From: Haloterrigena turkmenica DSM 5511
GTDB taxonomy: Archaea; Halobacteriota; Halobacteria; Halobacteriales; Natrialbaceae
Assembly: GCF_000025325.1 (NCBI RefSeq)
Contig: NC_013743.1
Location: 248,001 to 312,000, forward strand
Reading direction: 5' to 3'
DNA: 64,000 nucleotides
Of this stretch, positions 24,537-34,597 are shown piece by piece. The stretch's first letter is position 1. Each line of letters starts with the position of its first letter. A model generated the notes under the pieces. It saw only the letters and a list, made by a program, of their open reading frames with translations. It made no database searches and was not told the DNA's origin. A program made the position numbers and the translations under genes.

Positions 24537-26405
24537 ATGTGCGGCATCGTTGGTGCGTACGGGTGGACCCACGACGAGACGCTCTCGTCGATGCTCGACT
24601 GGATCGAACATCGCGGCCCCGACGAGGAGGGGTCGTACCTCGACCGCGACGCGGGACTCATGATGGGTGCGCGCCGTCTCTCGATCGTCGACCTCGAGGG
24701 CGGCTCCCAGCCGAAGTGGAACGAGGACGAGACGGTCGGCGTGGTCTTCAACGGCGAGATCTACAACCACGGCGAGTTGCGCGAGCGGCTCTCCCGCGAG
24801 GGCCATCAATTCGAGAGCGAGTGTGACACCGAAGTCCTGGTCCACCTCTGGGAGGAGTACGGCGAGGAGATGGTCTCTCACCTCGAGGGCATGTTCGCGT
24901 TCTCCATCTGGGACCGCGAGACCGAGACCGTCTTCCTCGCCCGCGACCGGTTCGGCATTAAGCCGCTGTACTTCGGGAAGACCGACCGGGGCTACGTCTG
25001 GGGGAGCGAACTCCCGGCGCTGCTGATCGGCGGCGTCGACCGGACGATCGATCCCGCGGCCGTCTACAACCACTTCTCGCTCGAGTACACGCCGGCGCCC
25101 CAGACCCTGCTGGAGGACGTCTGGAAGGTTGAACCGGGTCAGTCGGTGACGATCACCGACGACGGGGTCGAGACGCGGAAGTACTGGGACCTGCTCGAGC
25201 TCGAGACCGGGACGCGGACGACGTCGATGGCGGCGGCGGCCGACCGACTGCGGACCCTGTTGGAACGCTCCGTCGAGAAGCGCCTGATGGCGGACGTGCC
25301 GGTCGGGGCGTTCCTCTCGGGCGGGCTCGACTCCTCCGCCGTCACCGGAATCGCTTCGCAACTGAAGGACGATCAGCTCAAGACCTACTCCGTCTCGTTT
25401 ACCGACGACCGCCTCGACGAGAGCGACGAAGCGCGGCTCGTCGCGGACCACTTCGGCACCGACCACCACGAGGTCGACATCGACCTCTCGTCGATGGACC
25501 TGTTCGGCGAGATGATGCAGTACCTCGGCGAGCCGACGGGCCACCTGCAGATGCTGCCGATGTACGCCCTCTCCGAGCGGGCCAGCCAGGACGTCAAGGT
25601 TGCGCTGGCCGGCGAGGGCGCCGACGAACTGTTCGCGGGCTACCCGTGGTACCAGCACGTCCCCGAACACAAGCGCAAGGTCGACTTCATGCCGGAGTTC
25701 ACTCACGACGTCGCCGGGGCCGTCGCGCAGGTGGCGCCGGTCGGGAACAAACACCTCCGGTACTTCTCCGGGCTGAAGAACAACGAGGAGATGCTGCTCA
25801 ACCACGTCTGCGGCTTCACGACCTTCCGACCCGAACCGGACGAGTTCCTCCGGACAGGGGAGTCAGCCGCGACCTCCGGCCTGCGGGCGAACGTCGGCGA
25901 GGTCACCGCGGAGGTCGCGGATCCGGCCTTAGAGCAGCACATGTCGACCTACGAGACGGGCTACACGCTGCCCGACTACCACCTCTACAAGGCCGACCAC
26001 ATGAGCATGGCCCAGTCGCTCGAGCTTCGCGTCCCCTTCCTCTCGAAAGAGATGGTCGAGTTCGCCCACTCGCTGCCGGCCGAACTCAAGGTCAACGACG
26101 ACGACGTCAAACGGGTGCTCAAGACCGCCGTCAGCGACCTCCTCCCCGATCAGATCCTCGAGCGCGAGAAGATGGGAATGCGCCCGCCCGTCGAGGACTG
26201 GTTCGAGGAGGAACACGACTCGATCGAGACCTGGTTCACGCGGGAGAAACTCCGACAGACGCCGTACGTCGACGCGAACCGGGCCACGGCGCTCCGGGAC
26301 GCCCACCGCCGCGGCGAGGAGTCGGTCGGCCGGACGCTCTGGATGATCCTCACCTACGTCGCCTGGTACCACTCCTTCATCGACGAGCAGAACGCAGTCG
26401 TCTGA
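24537..26405 (+). CDS. asnB: Asparagine synthase, glutamine-hydrolysing
   Basis: This 622-residue enzyme converts aspartate, ATP and glutamine to asparagine. The N-terminal class II glutaminase domain begins directly with nucleophile Cys2 (MCGIVGAYG) and has RGPDEEG and VVFNGEIYNH. The synthetase domain has the pyrophosphate loop FLSGGLDSSAV near residue 260 and substrate segments LAGEGADELFAGYPWY and DHMSMAQSLELRVPFLSKEM. All expected catalytic parts are present and length is normal. Stand-alone; the start is fixed by the requirement for Cys2. Confidence 0.96.
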   Translation: MCGIVGAYGWTHDETLSSMLDWIEHRGPDEEGSYLDRDAGLMMGARRLSIVDLEGGSQPKWNEDETVGVVFNGEIYNHGELRERLSREGHQFESECDTEVLVHLWEEYGEEMVSHLEGMFAFSIWDRETETVFLARDRFGIKPLYFGKTDRGYVWGSELPALLIGGVDRTIDPAAVYNHFSLEYTPAPQTLLEDVWKVEPGQSVTITDDGVETRKYWDLLELETGTRTTSMAAAADRLRTLLERSVEKRLMADVPVGAFLSGGLDSSAVTGIASQLKDDQLKTYSVSFTDDRLDESDEARLVADHFGTDHHEVDIDLSSMDLFGEMMQYLGEPTGHLQMLPMYALSERASQDVKVALAGEGADELFAGYPWYQHVPEHKRKVDFMPEFTHDVAGAVAQVAPVGNKHLRYFSGLKNNEEMLLNHVCGFTTFRPEPDEFLRTGESAATSGLRANVGEVTAEVADPALEQHMSTYETGYTLPDYHLYKADHMSMAQSLELRVPFLSKEMVEFAHSLPAELKVNDDDVKRVLKTAVSDLLPDQILEREKMGMRPPVEDWFEEEHDSIETWFTREKLRQTPYVDANRATALRDAHRRGEESVGRTLWMILTYVAWYHSFIDEQNAVV

Positions 26406-26471
26406 TCACGATCGGGAACGACGTCGCCCGCGAGACACGGAGTCCGCGTCGGGATTGGCGGCCGAGAGCGA

Positions 26472-28049
26472 TCACGACTCGCGGGCCGTCGCCGCCGGCA
26501 GCGTGAACCGGAACGTCGCTCCCTCGCCGGGCACCGACTCGACCCAGATCTCGCCGTCGTGGCGCTCGATGATGCGCTCGCAGAGCGCGAGCCCGATGCC
26601 GGTCCCGTCGAACTCCTCGTGGCTGTGCAGGCGCTGGAACACGTCGAAGATGCGATCCGCATCGTCGGGGTCGACACCGATTCCCTCGTCACTGACCGAG
26701 ACGATCCACTCGTCGCCCCTCCGCTCAGCGCTGACGCGGACGCGCGGCGGCTCGTCACCGCTGTACTGCAGTGCGTTCGAGAGGAGGTTCTGGAGGACCT
26801 GTTGTAACTGATCGGGGTCTCCCTCGACGCGGGGCAACGACTCCCTCGAGAGCTCCGCGCTCGTTTCCGTCAGCTGGAGTTCCAGATCGCTTCGCACGTC
26901 CTCGAACACGGCGTTCAGGTCCACCGGTTCGAACGGGGCGCCCCGCGTTTCGACCCGCGAGTACGCGAGCAGGCCGTTGATCATCGCTTTCATGCGCTCG
27001 GCACCGTCGACGGCGTAGTCGATGAACTCTCGCCCGTCCTCGTCGAGGACGTCACCGTAGCGCCGCTCGATGAGCGAGAGATAGCTCTCGACCATTCGCA
27101 GCGGCTCCTTGAGGTCGTGGCTGGCGGCATAGGCGAACTGCTCGAGGCGTTCGTTCGACGTCTCGAGGTCCGCTTCGTACTCCCGCCGTTCGAGTTCGGC
27201 GCTCACCCAGTTGCCAAGCAGTTCGACGAAGGTGACCTCCCAGTCGGAGAAGGCCTCGGTTCGGGCCTCCATGTCGTAGAAGCAGAACGTCCCGTACACG
27301 TCACCGTCGACGACGACCGGCGTCCCGAGATAACAGGAGATTCCCCACTCGGCGTTGCCCGCGCGGTCGGCCAGCTCCGGCGCGTCCGCGTCGACGTCCT
27401 GGAGGACGAGCGTCCGTTCGCTGCTGACGACCCGCTCGCAGTTGGTCGCCTCGAGCGCGGTCGTATCGCCGGCCTCGAGATCCGCGTCGGGCGGCGCGTC
27501 GACGGCCTCGAAGATGTACTCGTCGGCGTCTTCGTGGACGCACGACAGCGTTCCGTACTCCGTTCCGATCGTCTCCCGAACGACCCCCAGCAGCGACTGC
27601 AGCTGTTCGTCGAGCGATCGGTCGGGATCCGCGATGACTTCGTAGGCGTTCTGCAGTGCCGTCCGGCGCCGGTCGAGTCGCTCCCGCCGTCGCACGTGCT
27701 CCGTGTCGACGCGAACGGTGACCGTGAGCCCGTTCTCGGAGGGATACGCGCGTCCCTCGATCCAGTCGTCGAGCGGTTCGGATCGGGCCCCGAACGCGAC
27801 CGGTTCCTGCGTGTCCATCGCACGCTCGTAGGTCGCCCGGAACGGCGAGAACGCGTCAGGGAACGCCTCCCAGACGACCGTTCCGAGTAGCTCCGTCTCT
27901 GATCGCCGGAGCAGCCGCTCGGCCTGCTCGTTGCAGAAGGTGAACCGCCACTCCGAATCGAGCGCGAAGACGGCGTCGGTGATCCGCTCGTAGGCCGCCG
28001 TCGCCGCGTCATCGCCGCCTGTCACGGACGGTTCCGATCTGTCGGGCAT
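26472..28049 (-). CDS. PAS-GAF sensor histidine kinase
   Basis: This 525-residue cytoplasmic kinase starts at ATG 28049 (MPDRSEPSVTGGDD). Order: PAS domain (about 20-130; ITDAVFALDSEWRFTFCNEQ), GAF domain (about 150-290; ISCYLGTPVVVDGDVYGTFC), HisKA with phospho-acceptor in YAASHDLKEPLRM (about 310) and HATPase with N-box LLSNALQYS, G1 DEGIGV and G2 GTGIGLAL. It has no transmembrane helices, so it senses a soluble signal. No response regulator is adjacent, as is common in haloarchaea. The transmitter is very similar to that of the kinase at 41929. Confidence 0.94.
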   Translation of the reverse strand: MPDRSEPSVTGGDDAATAAYERITDAVFALDSEWRFTFCNEQAERLLRRSETELLGTVVWEAFPDAFSPFRATYERAMDTQEPVAFGARSEPLDDWIEGRAYPSENGLTVTVRVDTEHVRRRERLDRRRTALQNAYEVIADPDRSLDEQLQSLLGVVRETIGTEYGTLSCVHEDADEYIFEAVDAPPDADLEAGDTTALEATNCERVVSSERTLVLQDVDADAPELADRAGNAEWGISCYLGTPVVVDGDVYGTFCFYDMEARTEAFSDWEVTFVELLGNWVSAELERREYEADLETSNERLEQFAYAASHDLKEPLRMVESYLSLIERRYGDVLDEDGREFIDYAVDGAERMKAMINGLLAYSRVETRGAPFEPVDLNAVFEDVRSDLELQLTETSAELSRESLPRVEGDPDQLQQVLQNLLSNALQYSGDEPPRVRVSAERRGDEWIVSVSDEGIGVDPDDADRIFDVFQRLHSHEEFDGTGIGLALCERIIERHDGEIWVESVPGEGATFRFTLPAATARES

Positions 28050-28081
28050 TGGTATAGATGAGGGGTGCGTGCGTGCATAAT

Positions 28082-29536
28082 TCACTCGTCACTCACGTCT
28101 CGCCAGTCGGGCGCCGTCGAGAACTCGCTCGAGGACAGTTCGTCGAAAGCGGTGTAGACGACCTCCGAGAGCGCCGGGTGGACGTGAACGGGCTCGGCGA
28201 CGTCGTCGACGGTTCCGCCGCCCTCCATCGCGGTGACGACCTCTTGAATCAGCGTCGAGGCCTGCGGACCGACGATGTGACAGCCGAGAATCTCGCCGTC
28301 GGGCGCCGCGAGCACCTTTACGAACCCGTCGTCGGCGTCCATGATCATTCCCAGCGGCGCGGCGTCGAAGGGGACCGTCGCCGACTCGTACTCTCGATCC
28401 GCATCCTCGAGTTCGCCCTCCGTTCGCCCCACGCTGGCGACCTGTGGCTCGGTGAAGATGGCGTGGGGCATCGCGCCGTAATCGACCGCCTGGTCGCCGT
28501 CCTCGAGAAGGTTCGCCGAAACGGTCTTCGCCTCGTAGTCCGCGGCGTGTTTGAACGGCTGCTCGCCGACGATATCGCCCAGCGCCCAGACGCCGTCGCA
28601 GGTCGTCTCGAGTCGGTCGTCGACGACGACGTACTCGCCGTCGTCGGTCTCGACGCCGGTCGCCTCGAGGTTCAGCGTGTCCGTGTTCGGACGCCGCCCC
28701 GTCGCGAGCAGCAGGTCGTCGGCTTCGAGTTCGACGCCGTCGCCGGTACTGCTCTCCCCGTCGTCGCCGTCTCCGCCCTCGTTCGGTTCAGCCGTCACGA
28801 CGACGCCCGTATCGTTCTCTGCGACTTTGGCCGCCTCGTACCCCGTGTAGACGTCGCAGTATCGCTCGAGCGACTCCGTCACGACCTCGCTGACGGCGTC
28901 ATCCTCCCGCGGGACGAGTCGCTCGCTTCGCCCGACGAGCGAGACGTCCGTCCCGAGCGCAGCGAAGAAGTAGCCAAGTTCGGCGCCGATGTAGCCCCCG
29001 CCGACGACGACCAGCGAGTCGGGCTGTTCGTCCAGGAAGAGTGCGTCGTCGCTCGTGAGGAAATCCACGTCCTCGAGGCCGTCGATCGGCGGGATCATCG
29101 GCCGACCCCCGACCCCGAGGACGACGCTGTCGCCCCGTACCTCGACGTCGCCGCCGTCGTTCAGGTCGACCTCGAGCGTTCGCTCGTCGGCGAACCGGCC
29201 CTCGCCGCGGTAGAGCGTGACGTTCTCGGCGTCCTCGAGGCTCGCTTCCTGACGGTCGGCCTTCTCGTAGACCGTGTCGTGGATCGCCGCCGTCATCTCA
29301 CCGTAGTCGACGCCCTCGAGCGCGGCCCCGACGCCGAACGCTTCGGCGTGGCGGACCGAGTCGGCGATGTCAGCCCGGTGGATCAGCGCCTTCGAGGGGA
29401 CACAGCCCCGCGTGATGCAGGCGCCGCCCAGCGGGCCGCGTTCGATCACGGCCGTCTCGAGGCCCCGTTCGGCGGCCGCCGTCGCGACCTGACTGCCCGA
29501 GCCGCCGCCGACCGCGATCAGATCGTACTCGTCCAT
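28082..29536 (-). CDS. Pyridine nucleotide-disulfide oxidoreductase (dihydrolipoyl dehydrogenase-like)
   Basis: This 484-residue FAD/NAD(P) enzyme has an N-terminal FAD motif IAVGGGSGSQVA, redox-active disulfide C-x4-C in GGACITRGCVPSKA (Cys40/Cys45), NAD motif LVVVGGGYIGAELGYFF, a second FAD motif GVWALGDIV, and a C-terminal interface with base HPALSEVV. This is the class I layout of lipoamide dehydrogenase, mercuric and mycothione reductases. The CITRGC spacing differs slightly from the classical CLNVGC, and no pyruvate dehydrogenase genes are adjacent, so a thiol-reductase role for haloarchaeal gamma-glutamylcysteine is possible. Confidence 0.88.
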   Translation of the reverse strand: MDEYDLIAVGGGSGSQVATAAAERGLETAVIERGPLGGACITRGCVPSKALIHRADIADSVRHAEAFGVGAALEGVDYGEMTAAIHDTVYEKADRQEASLEDAENVTLYRGEGRFADERTLEVDLNDGGDVEVRGDSVVLGVGGRPMIPPIDGLEDVDFLTSDDALFLDEQPDSLVVVGGGYIGAELGYFFAALGTDVSLVGRSERLVPREDDAVSEVVTESLERYCDVYTGYEAAKVAENDTGVVVTAEPNEGGDGDDGESSTGDGVELEADDLLLATGRRPNTDTLNLEATGVETDDGEYVVVDDRLETTCDGVWALGDIVGEQPFKHAADYEAKTVSANLLEDGDQAVDYGAMPHAIFTEPQVASVGRTEGELEDADREYESATVPFDAAPLGMIMDADDGFVKVLAAPDGEILGCHIVGPQASTLIQEVVTAMEGGGTVDDVAEPVHVHPALSEVVYTAFDELSSSEFSTAPDWRDVSDE

Positions 29537-29603
29537 ACGCGAGTCGATCACGGCTGCGCGCGTAAAACCGGACCCTGCGACTCGAGGGTCCCCCGGTAGC
29601 TGG

Positions 29604-30779
29604 CTACGCGTCCCGCCGAGCGGCGTCGCGCACAGCGTCGGACTCGGTGGTTTCGTCCGCCGCGCCTTCGTCCGCTTCGGTGTCGCTGTCCGCCTCGGCG
29701 TCCCCGTCTCGAACGTTCCAGCGGAGCCCGACGCCGACGCTGTCGTCGACGAAGGGGATCGCGGACGTCTCGCGGTCGCCGTCGACGCGGTCCGGCGGCG
29801 GCACCTGAACCGACTCGCCGTCGACGACGATCCGCACGTCGGACGCGGTCGGCAGCCGATCCTCGAGGGCGCCGATCGTCCGGATAGGATCGACGGTGCG
29901 CGCGGCGCCGTCGGCTCCGTCCGGAACGGTCGCGCCGGCGCTCCCCGCTTCGAGGGCGACGCCGCCGATCACGGGCTCGATCGAGACGTCCTCGCTGCGA
30001 TTGGAGAGCACGGCGTTGACGGCCGCGCCGACGAGGATCACGAGCCCGCTGACGTAGAGCCACGTCATCAGAACGATGACCCCCGAGAGCAGCCCGTTTT
30101 CGGCGTTCGTGGAGCCGTACTCGACGTAGAGTCGAAACGCCGACTCCGCGGTCACGAGGCCGACGGCGGTGACGCCGACGCCCGGCAACACCTCGACGAC
30201 GGTGATCTTCGGTTCGTCCGGGAAGAGGTAGTACATCGGGACGAGCGCGACGCCCGTGGCGACGACCAGCAGGAGCCGGTGGAGGAGCCAGCCCGCGGTG
30301 CCGCCGACGGCCTCGAGTCCGCCCCCGAGCGACTCGAGGACGATGACGACGGCGACGACGGCCGCGACCGAGACCAGCACGACGAGGCCGTCCCGCAGCT
30401 GGTCGAGGAAGGTGTTCTCGGCCTGGGACTCGTAGATGTCCGAGAAGGCCATATCGAGGCTCCGGAAGATCCGCAACGCCCCCCAGAGGAGGGCGGCGAG
30501 GCCGAGCAGCGAGGCCCCGGCCGTCGATGTCTGCAGTTCCTCGACGAGGACGTCCGCCGCGCCCGGCGTCAGCGCCGCGCGCGTGATCGATAGCAGCCCC
30601 CGCTCGAGGCCTTCGTCCCCGACGCTGCTGATGATCGTCAGGAGGAGCAAGAGCAGCGGGAGCAGGGAGAGGAAGGCGTTGTACGCGATCGACCCGGCCA
30701 TGAACGTCACCCGTTCGACCTTGAGTTCGTGGACGATCGCCCGCAGGACGGTTTCGACGCGGTCCCGTCGAACGTTCAT
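29604..30779 (-). CDS. YihY/virulence factor BrkB family membrane protein
   Basis: This 391-residue protein has an N-terminal membrane region of about 270 residues with six helices. It contains the family pattern RVTFMAGSIAYNAFLSLLPL and LLWGALRIFRSLDMAFSDIY, then VPMYYLFPDEPKITVVEVLPG. The C-terminal ~120 residues are soluble, acidic and Pro-rich, ending in a low-complexity tail (DAEADSDTEADEGAADETTE). The family is wrongly known as ribonuclease BN in older annotations; its real function is unsettled (possibly transport). Monocistronic. Confidence 0.9.
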   Translation of the reverse strand: MNVRRDRVETVLRAIVHELKVERVTFMAGSIAYNAFLSLLPLLLLLLTIISSVGDEGLERGLLSITRAALTPGAADVLVEELQTSTAGASLLGLAALLWGALRIFRSLDMAFSDIYESQAENTFLDQLRDGLVVLVSVAAVVAVVIVLESLGGGLEAVGGTAGWLLHRLLLVVATGVALVPMYYLFPDEPKITVVEVLPGVGVTAVGLVTAESAFRLYVEYGSTNAENGLLSGVIVLMTWLYVSGLVILVGAAVNAVLSNRSEDVSIEPVIGGVALEAGSAGATVPDGADGAARTVDPIRTIGALEDRLPTASDVRIVVDGESVQVPPPDRVDGDRETSAIPFVDDSVGVGLRWNVRDGDAEADSDTEADEGAADETTESDAVRDAARRDA

Positions 30780-30870
30780 GCTCGCCGGAACGATTCGACC
30801 TCACATAACCACTGCGACAAGCGCGTCCCCCGCGGAACGCGTCGTCACCGCGGGATGCCCGCGGTCGTCG

Positions 30871-31425
30871 TTACTGCGAGCTACCGCCGCGCCCTCGTCC
30901 GCGTTTTCGGCCGCGTCGTCCGACGATCCTGATCGGCGCCGTTCCCGCGAGTCCGTGCGCGCCGTCCTCGCTTCGCTCCCACTCGAGGCGGGCGGTCGAT
31001 TCGTCGCCGTCGAACCCGGCGTCGGCGGCCGGGAACAGCAACAGGAGGTCGTCCCGTCCGTCGCCGTCCATGTCGACTCCGTGGCCGTCGTGCATCGGTC
31101 GCGCGCCGTCGCCACTCTCTACGACATCGGGCGCGCCGAACCGGTACCGGACGACCTCGTTCGTCGGATCGAACTCGTCGGTCCCCTGGACGGCGACCGG
31201 GATCACGCCACAACTGTTCGGGTTGATCGGCGCTCGATCGGTGCCCGGCTTGACGTCGATCTCGAGGTCCGCCGGGAAGTGCGCGGCGGCCTGACCGCCG
31301 AGCGTCGCGATACCGAGGGCCGTTGCCGCCAGTCCCGTTCCGCCTCGAAGCACGCGCCGGCGCGCCATCGCCGAATCTGTCGTCGAGTCGCTTCCGCGCG
31401 GTGAATCGGATCGTGTCTGTTCCAT
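30871..31425 (-). CDS. Tat-secreted protein with INPNSCGVIPVAV-type domain
   Basis: This 184-residue protein has Tat signal MARRRVLRGGTGLAATALG ending near AAAHF. The mature domain LEIDVKPGTDRAPINPNSCG, then GVIPVAVQGTDEFDP and VDMDGDGRDDLLLLF, matches a domain of unknown function found in many secreted bacterial and archaeal proteins. Its Asp-rich DMDGDGRDD segment resembles a Ca-binding loop. A basic tail (GRRGRKRGRGRGGSSQ) is unusual for a haloarchaeal protein. Start may be ATG 31425 or the internal Met at 31368. Confidence 0.75.
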   Translation of the reverse strand: MEQTRSDSPRGSDSTTDSAMARRRVLRGGTGLAATALGIATLGGQAAAHFPADLEIDVKPGTDRAPINPNSCGVIPVAVQGTDEFDPTNEVVRYRFGAPDVVESGDGARPMHDGHGVDMDGDGRDDLLLLFPAADAGFDGDESTARLEWERSEDGAHGLAGTAPIRIVGRRGRKRGRGRGGSSQ

Positions 31426-31589
31426 GCGACAGTAGACTCGTTCACCACAGGGGCGAATAGTTACTCTGGTGCGTCTGTCGAAAGAATTGCTGTGCGCGGA
31501 GAACGGTTCTTATTGTCGACGCTATGGGAGTTGGTGCTGGTTGGCAACACTATTCCACTGACGACCCTCTCCGGCCACCACTGCCGCGC

Positions 31590-31811
31590 TCACAGCCAGT
31601 CGTCGCCCGGGTCGTCGTCCGTCGCCTCCCGATAGGATCGCACCGCCTCCGCGAGGTTCCGAACGGCTTCCTCGGGCGTCTGTCCCTGACTCGAGACGCC
31701 GGTGACCTCGTCGTCGGCGATGTGGAGGCCGTGTTCGGTTTCGCGCATCGTGACGTCGGCGTCCTCGAGCGCCTCGTACTCGCTGGGATCGGCGTCCGCG
31801 TCGGAACTCAT
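31590..31811 (-). CDS. HicB-like antitoxin-fold protein (orphan)
   Basis: This 73-residue protein has the partial RNase H-like fold of HicB: VTMRETEHGLHIADDEVTGV followed by SSQGQTPEEAVRNLAEAVRS, the family's characteristic 'S-x-G-x-T-x-E-E-A-x-x-N' segment. HicB antitoxins normally sit beside a HicA RNase toxin. No HicA-like reading frame was found in either flank, so this is an orphan or a regulator. It ends in an acidic tail. Confidence 0.8.
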   Translation of the reverse strand: MSSDADADPSEYEALEDADVTMRETEHGLHIADDEVTGVSSQGQTPEEAVRNLAEAVRSYREATDDDPGDDWL

Positions 31812-31926
31812 ACGCGGACGTTGTTCTGGTCGGGTGAAATACTCACCGACGCCGCCTCGGGTTCGTCCCGTATCGACCGTGATCTCGTCTCGGGATTCCG
31901 TTCGCGCCGTGTAGAGTAGAAAAAGC

Positions 31927-31933
31927 CTTTAAC
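31927..31933 (+). promoter_or_regulatory. TATA-like box for srp54
   Basis: CTTTAAC lies 25-31 nt before the ATG at 31958, fitting a leaderless transcript. Confidence 0.5.
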
Positions 31934-31957
31934 GCCATCGCCCCGTAGACTGAGCAA

Positions 31958-33349
31958 ATGGTACTCGACGATCTCGGGAGTTCTCTACGGGGCACCTTAG
32001 ATAAACTCCGCGGGAAGTCACGCATCAGCGAGGAGGACATCGAGGAGATCGTCAAGGAGATTCAGCGCTCCTTGCTCTCCGCCGACGTCGACGTCTCGCT
32101 CGTGATGGAGCTGTCGGACAACATCAAGGAGCGAGCGCTCGAGGAAGAACCGCCGGCCGGGACGCCGGCGCGGGACTTCGTCCTCCGCATCGTCTACGAG
32201 GAACTGGTCGACCTCATCGGTGACTCCACCGAGTTGCCCCTCGAGGAACAGACCATCCTGCTCGCGGGGCTGCAGGGGTCCGGTAAGACTACCTCCGCCG
32301 CGAAGATGGCGTGGTGGTTCTCGACGAAGGGACTCCGGCCCGCCGTGATCCAGACCGACACCTTCCGCCCCGGCGCCTACGAGCAGGCAAAGGAGATGAC
32401 CCAGCGCGCGGAGGTCGACTTCTACGGCAACCCGGACAACGACGATCCCGTCGAAATCGCCCGCAAGGGCCTTGAGAAGACCAGCGAGGCCGACGTCCAC
32501 ATCGTGGACACGGCGGGTCGCCACGCTCTGGAAGACGAGTTGATCGACGAGATCGAGGAGATCGAGGACGTCGCCGATCCCGACACGTCGCTGCTCGTGC
32601 TGGACGCGGCGATCGGGCAGGGAGCCAAGGACCAGGCCCAGCAGTTCGACGAGTCGATCGGGATCGACGGCGTCGTCATCACGAAGATCGACGGGACCGC
32701 GAAGGGTGGCGGCGCCCTGACCGCCGTCGACCAGACCGATTCGTCGATCGCCTTCCTCGGGACCGGCGAGGAGGTCCAGGACATCGAGCGCTTCGAGCCC
32801 GACGGCTTCATCTCGCGGCTGCTCGGTATGGGCGATCTCGGCCAGCTCGCCGAGCGCGTCGAGCGCGCGATGGAGCAGACCGAGATGGAGGAAGAGGACT
32901 GGGACCCCGAGGACATGCTCCAGGGCTCGTTCACCCTCCACGACATGCAAAAGCAGATGGAGGCGATGAACAACATGGGGCCGCTGGATCAGGTGATGGA
33001 CATGATCCCCGGCTTCGGCGGCGGGATCAAGGACCAGCTGCCCGACGACGCGATGGACGTCACCCAGGACCGGATGCGCACGTTCAGCGTCATCATGGAC
33101 TCGATGACCGAGGCCGAAAAGGAGTACCCGAAGGCCATCGGCGCCAGCCAGATCGAGCGCATCGCCCGCGGCTCGGGTACGACCGAGGAGGAAGTTCGGG
33201 AACTGCTCCAGCAGTACAAGATGATGGAGAAGACGATCAAGCAGTTCCAGGGCATGGGCTCCGAACAGGAGATGCAGCGCATGATGAAACAGATGCAGCA
33301 GGGCGGCGGTGGCGGCGGCGGAATGGGCGGGATGGGGCCGTTCGGCTGA
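31958..33349 (+). CDS. srp54: Signal recognition particle protein Srp54
   Basis: This 463-residue SRP GTPase recognises signal sequences emerging from the ribosome. The N domain (about 1-90) is followed by the G domain with P-loop GLQGSGKTT near residue 104, [11 protein letters not shown]3 DTAGRH and G4 [10 protein letters not shown]. The Met-rich M domain (about 300-460) includes [20 protein letters not shown] and ends in [20 protein letters not shown], which binds signal peptides and 7S RNA. Stand-alone; FtsY at 8494 is its receptor. Confidence 0.97.
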   Translation: MVLDDLGSSLRGTLDKLRGKSRISEEDIEEIVKEIQRSLLSADVDVSLVMELSDNIKERALEEEPPAGTPARDFVLRIVYEELVDLIGDSTELPLEEQTILLAGLQGSGKTTSAAKMAWWFSTKGLRPAVIQTDTFRPGAYEQAKEMTQRAEVDFYGNPDNDDPVEIARKGLEKTSEADVHIVDTAGRHALEDELIDEIEEIEDVADPDTSLLVLDAAIGQGAKDQAQQFDESIGIDGVVITKIDGTAKGGGALTAVDQTDSSIAFLGTGEEVQDIERFEPDGFISRLLGMGDLGQLAERVERAMEQTEMEEEDWDPEDMLQGSFTLHDMQKQMEAMNNMGPLDQVMDMIPGFGGGIKDQLPDDAMDVTQDRMRTFSVIMDSMTEAEKEYPKAIGASQIERIARGSGTTEEEVRELLQQYKMMEKTIKQFQGMGSEQEMQRMMKQMQQGGGGGGGMGGMGPFG

Positions 33350-33476
33350 TCGCGACGCGATCCTCACTCGACTCACCGCCGATCGATTCTCCCCTCGAGC
33401 GCGTTCGTTTCGGACTCGAGACACGTATTGTCGGCTGCCACTACGTTCATGTTCCTCTAGACGTATCCTCGAGTCG

Positions 33477-34511
33477 ATGAACCGTCGGCAGTATCTCACG
33501 CGCACTGGTATCCCCCTCGCCACGCTGGCCGCGACGGCCGGCTGTCTCGACGATCTCCCGGGTAGCGATTCGAGCGACGACTCCGTCGCGGTCGCCGATC
33601 GGACCGGCGACCGCGAACTCGACCGCGCCGTCGGCGAGTTGAACGAGGCCGCCCTCGCCCTGTTCGCCGCCGACGACTTCGAGGAGCCCACCGACGTCGA
33701 GTTCGACGCCTCGGTCCCGACCGAGCGGATCGAGAGCGCCCGCGCACACCTCGAGACGGCGGCGGACGAACTGGACGACGACCGCGAGTCCGAGATCGAA
33801 CTCCTGCGGACGTACGCGGGCGTCCTCGAGCGGCTGGTCGACGTGACCGAGACGGTCACTGACGAGACGCTCGAGGCGGACCTCGAGGCCGTCTTCGACG
33901 CGATCGGCGGCGACGACGCTGCCGATGGCGACGAGGGTGGCGATGACGCCGACAGCGACGACGAGAGCGCCGATGACGACGACCTCGAGGCGGCGTCTGC
34001 GACGATCGACGAGCGAACGGACGAGTTTGCGGTCGCCGAGACGAACCACGCGGAGGCGGCCGCCGACGTCGAATCGTTCGACGAGGCGTTCGAGCGACTG
34101 GTCCGGATCGATCCCGCGGAACTCGCGGACGGCGTCGCGACGCTGGGCGACGCGGTCGGGTCGCTCGTGACCCTCGGCGACGGCCTCGAGTCGCTGCTCG
34201 GCGGCTACGAGGACCTGCAGACGGGCCGCGAGCACATGGAGAATCAGGCTTACGGGAAGGCGGAGACCGCCTTCGGCAACGCCCAGTCGACCTTCGAGAC
34301 GGCGACGACGACCCTCGAGGAAGACGAGGAGCCGCCGGGCGGGATCGCCGACCACGTCGACACGGCGATCTGCCAGAGCGAACACCTCACCGATGCGGCG
34401 GCGGCCTTCGAGGAGTGGGCGATCGCCGCGGCCGACGGCGAACCCGTTGCGGCACAGAACCACAAGGAAACGGGCGAGGAGTCGGTCGACGCGGCCGGCG
34501 ACTGCACGTAA
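33477..34511 (+). CDS. Helical Tat/lipobox lipoprotein, unknown function
   Basis: This 344-residue protein starts at ATG 33477 (MNRRQYLTRTGIPLATLAAT) with lipobox ATAGC. The mature part is almost wholly alpha-helical and acidic, split by an Asp-rich linker (GGDDADSDDESADDDD). The halves ELLRTYAGVLERLVDVTETV and AYGKAETAFGNAQSTFETAT have four-helix-bundle or TPR-like periodicity. Three Cys residues occur beside the lipid Cys at the end (CQSEH, DCT). Function unknown. Confidence 0.78.
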   Translation: MNRRQYLTRTGIPLATLAATAGCLDDLPGSDSSDDSVAVADRTGDRELDRAVGELNEAALALFAADDFEEPTDVEFDASVPTERIESARAHLETAADELDDDRESEIELLRTYAGVLERLVDVTETVTDETLEADLEAVFDAIGGDDAADGDEGGDDADSDDESADDDDLEAASATIDERTDEFAVAETNHAEAAADVESFDEAFERLVRIDPAELADGVATLGDAVGSLVTLGDGLESLLGGYEDLQTGREHMENQAYGKAETAFGNAQSTFETATTTLEEDEEPPGGIADHVDTAICQSEHLTDAAAAFEEWAIAAADGEPVAAQNHKETGEESVDAAGDCT

Positions 34512-34597
34512 TCGACACGATTAGCAGTTCGCAACCGACTCTAGTCGATGGTCTCGGCTCGGCGTCGCCGCTGGCGGCCACGGTCCCGTCCCCGTCG

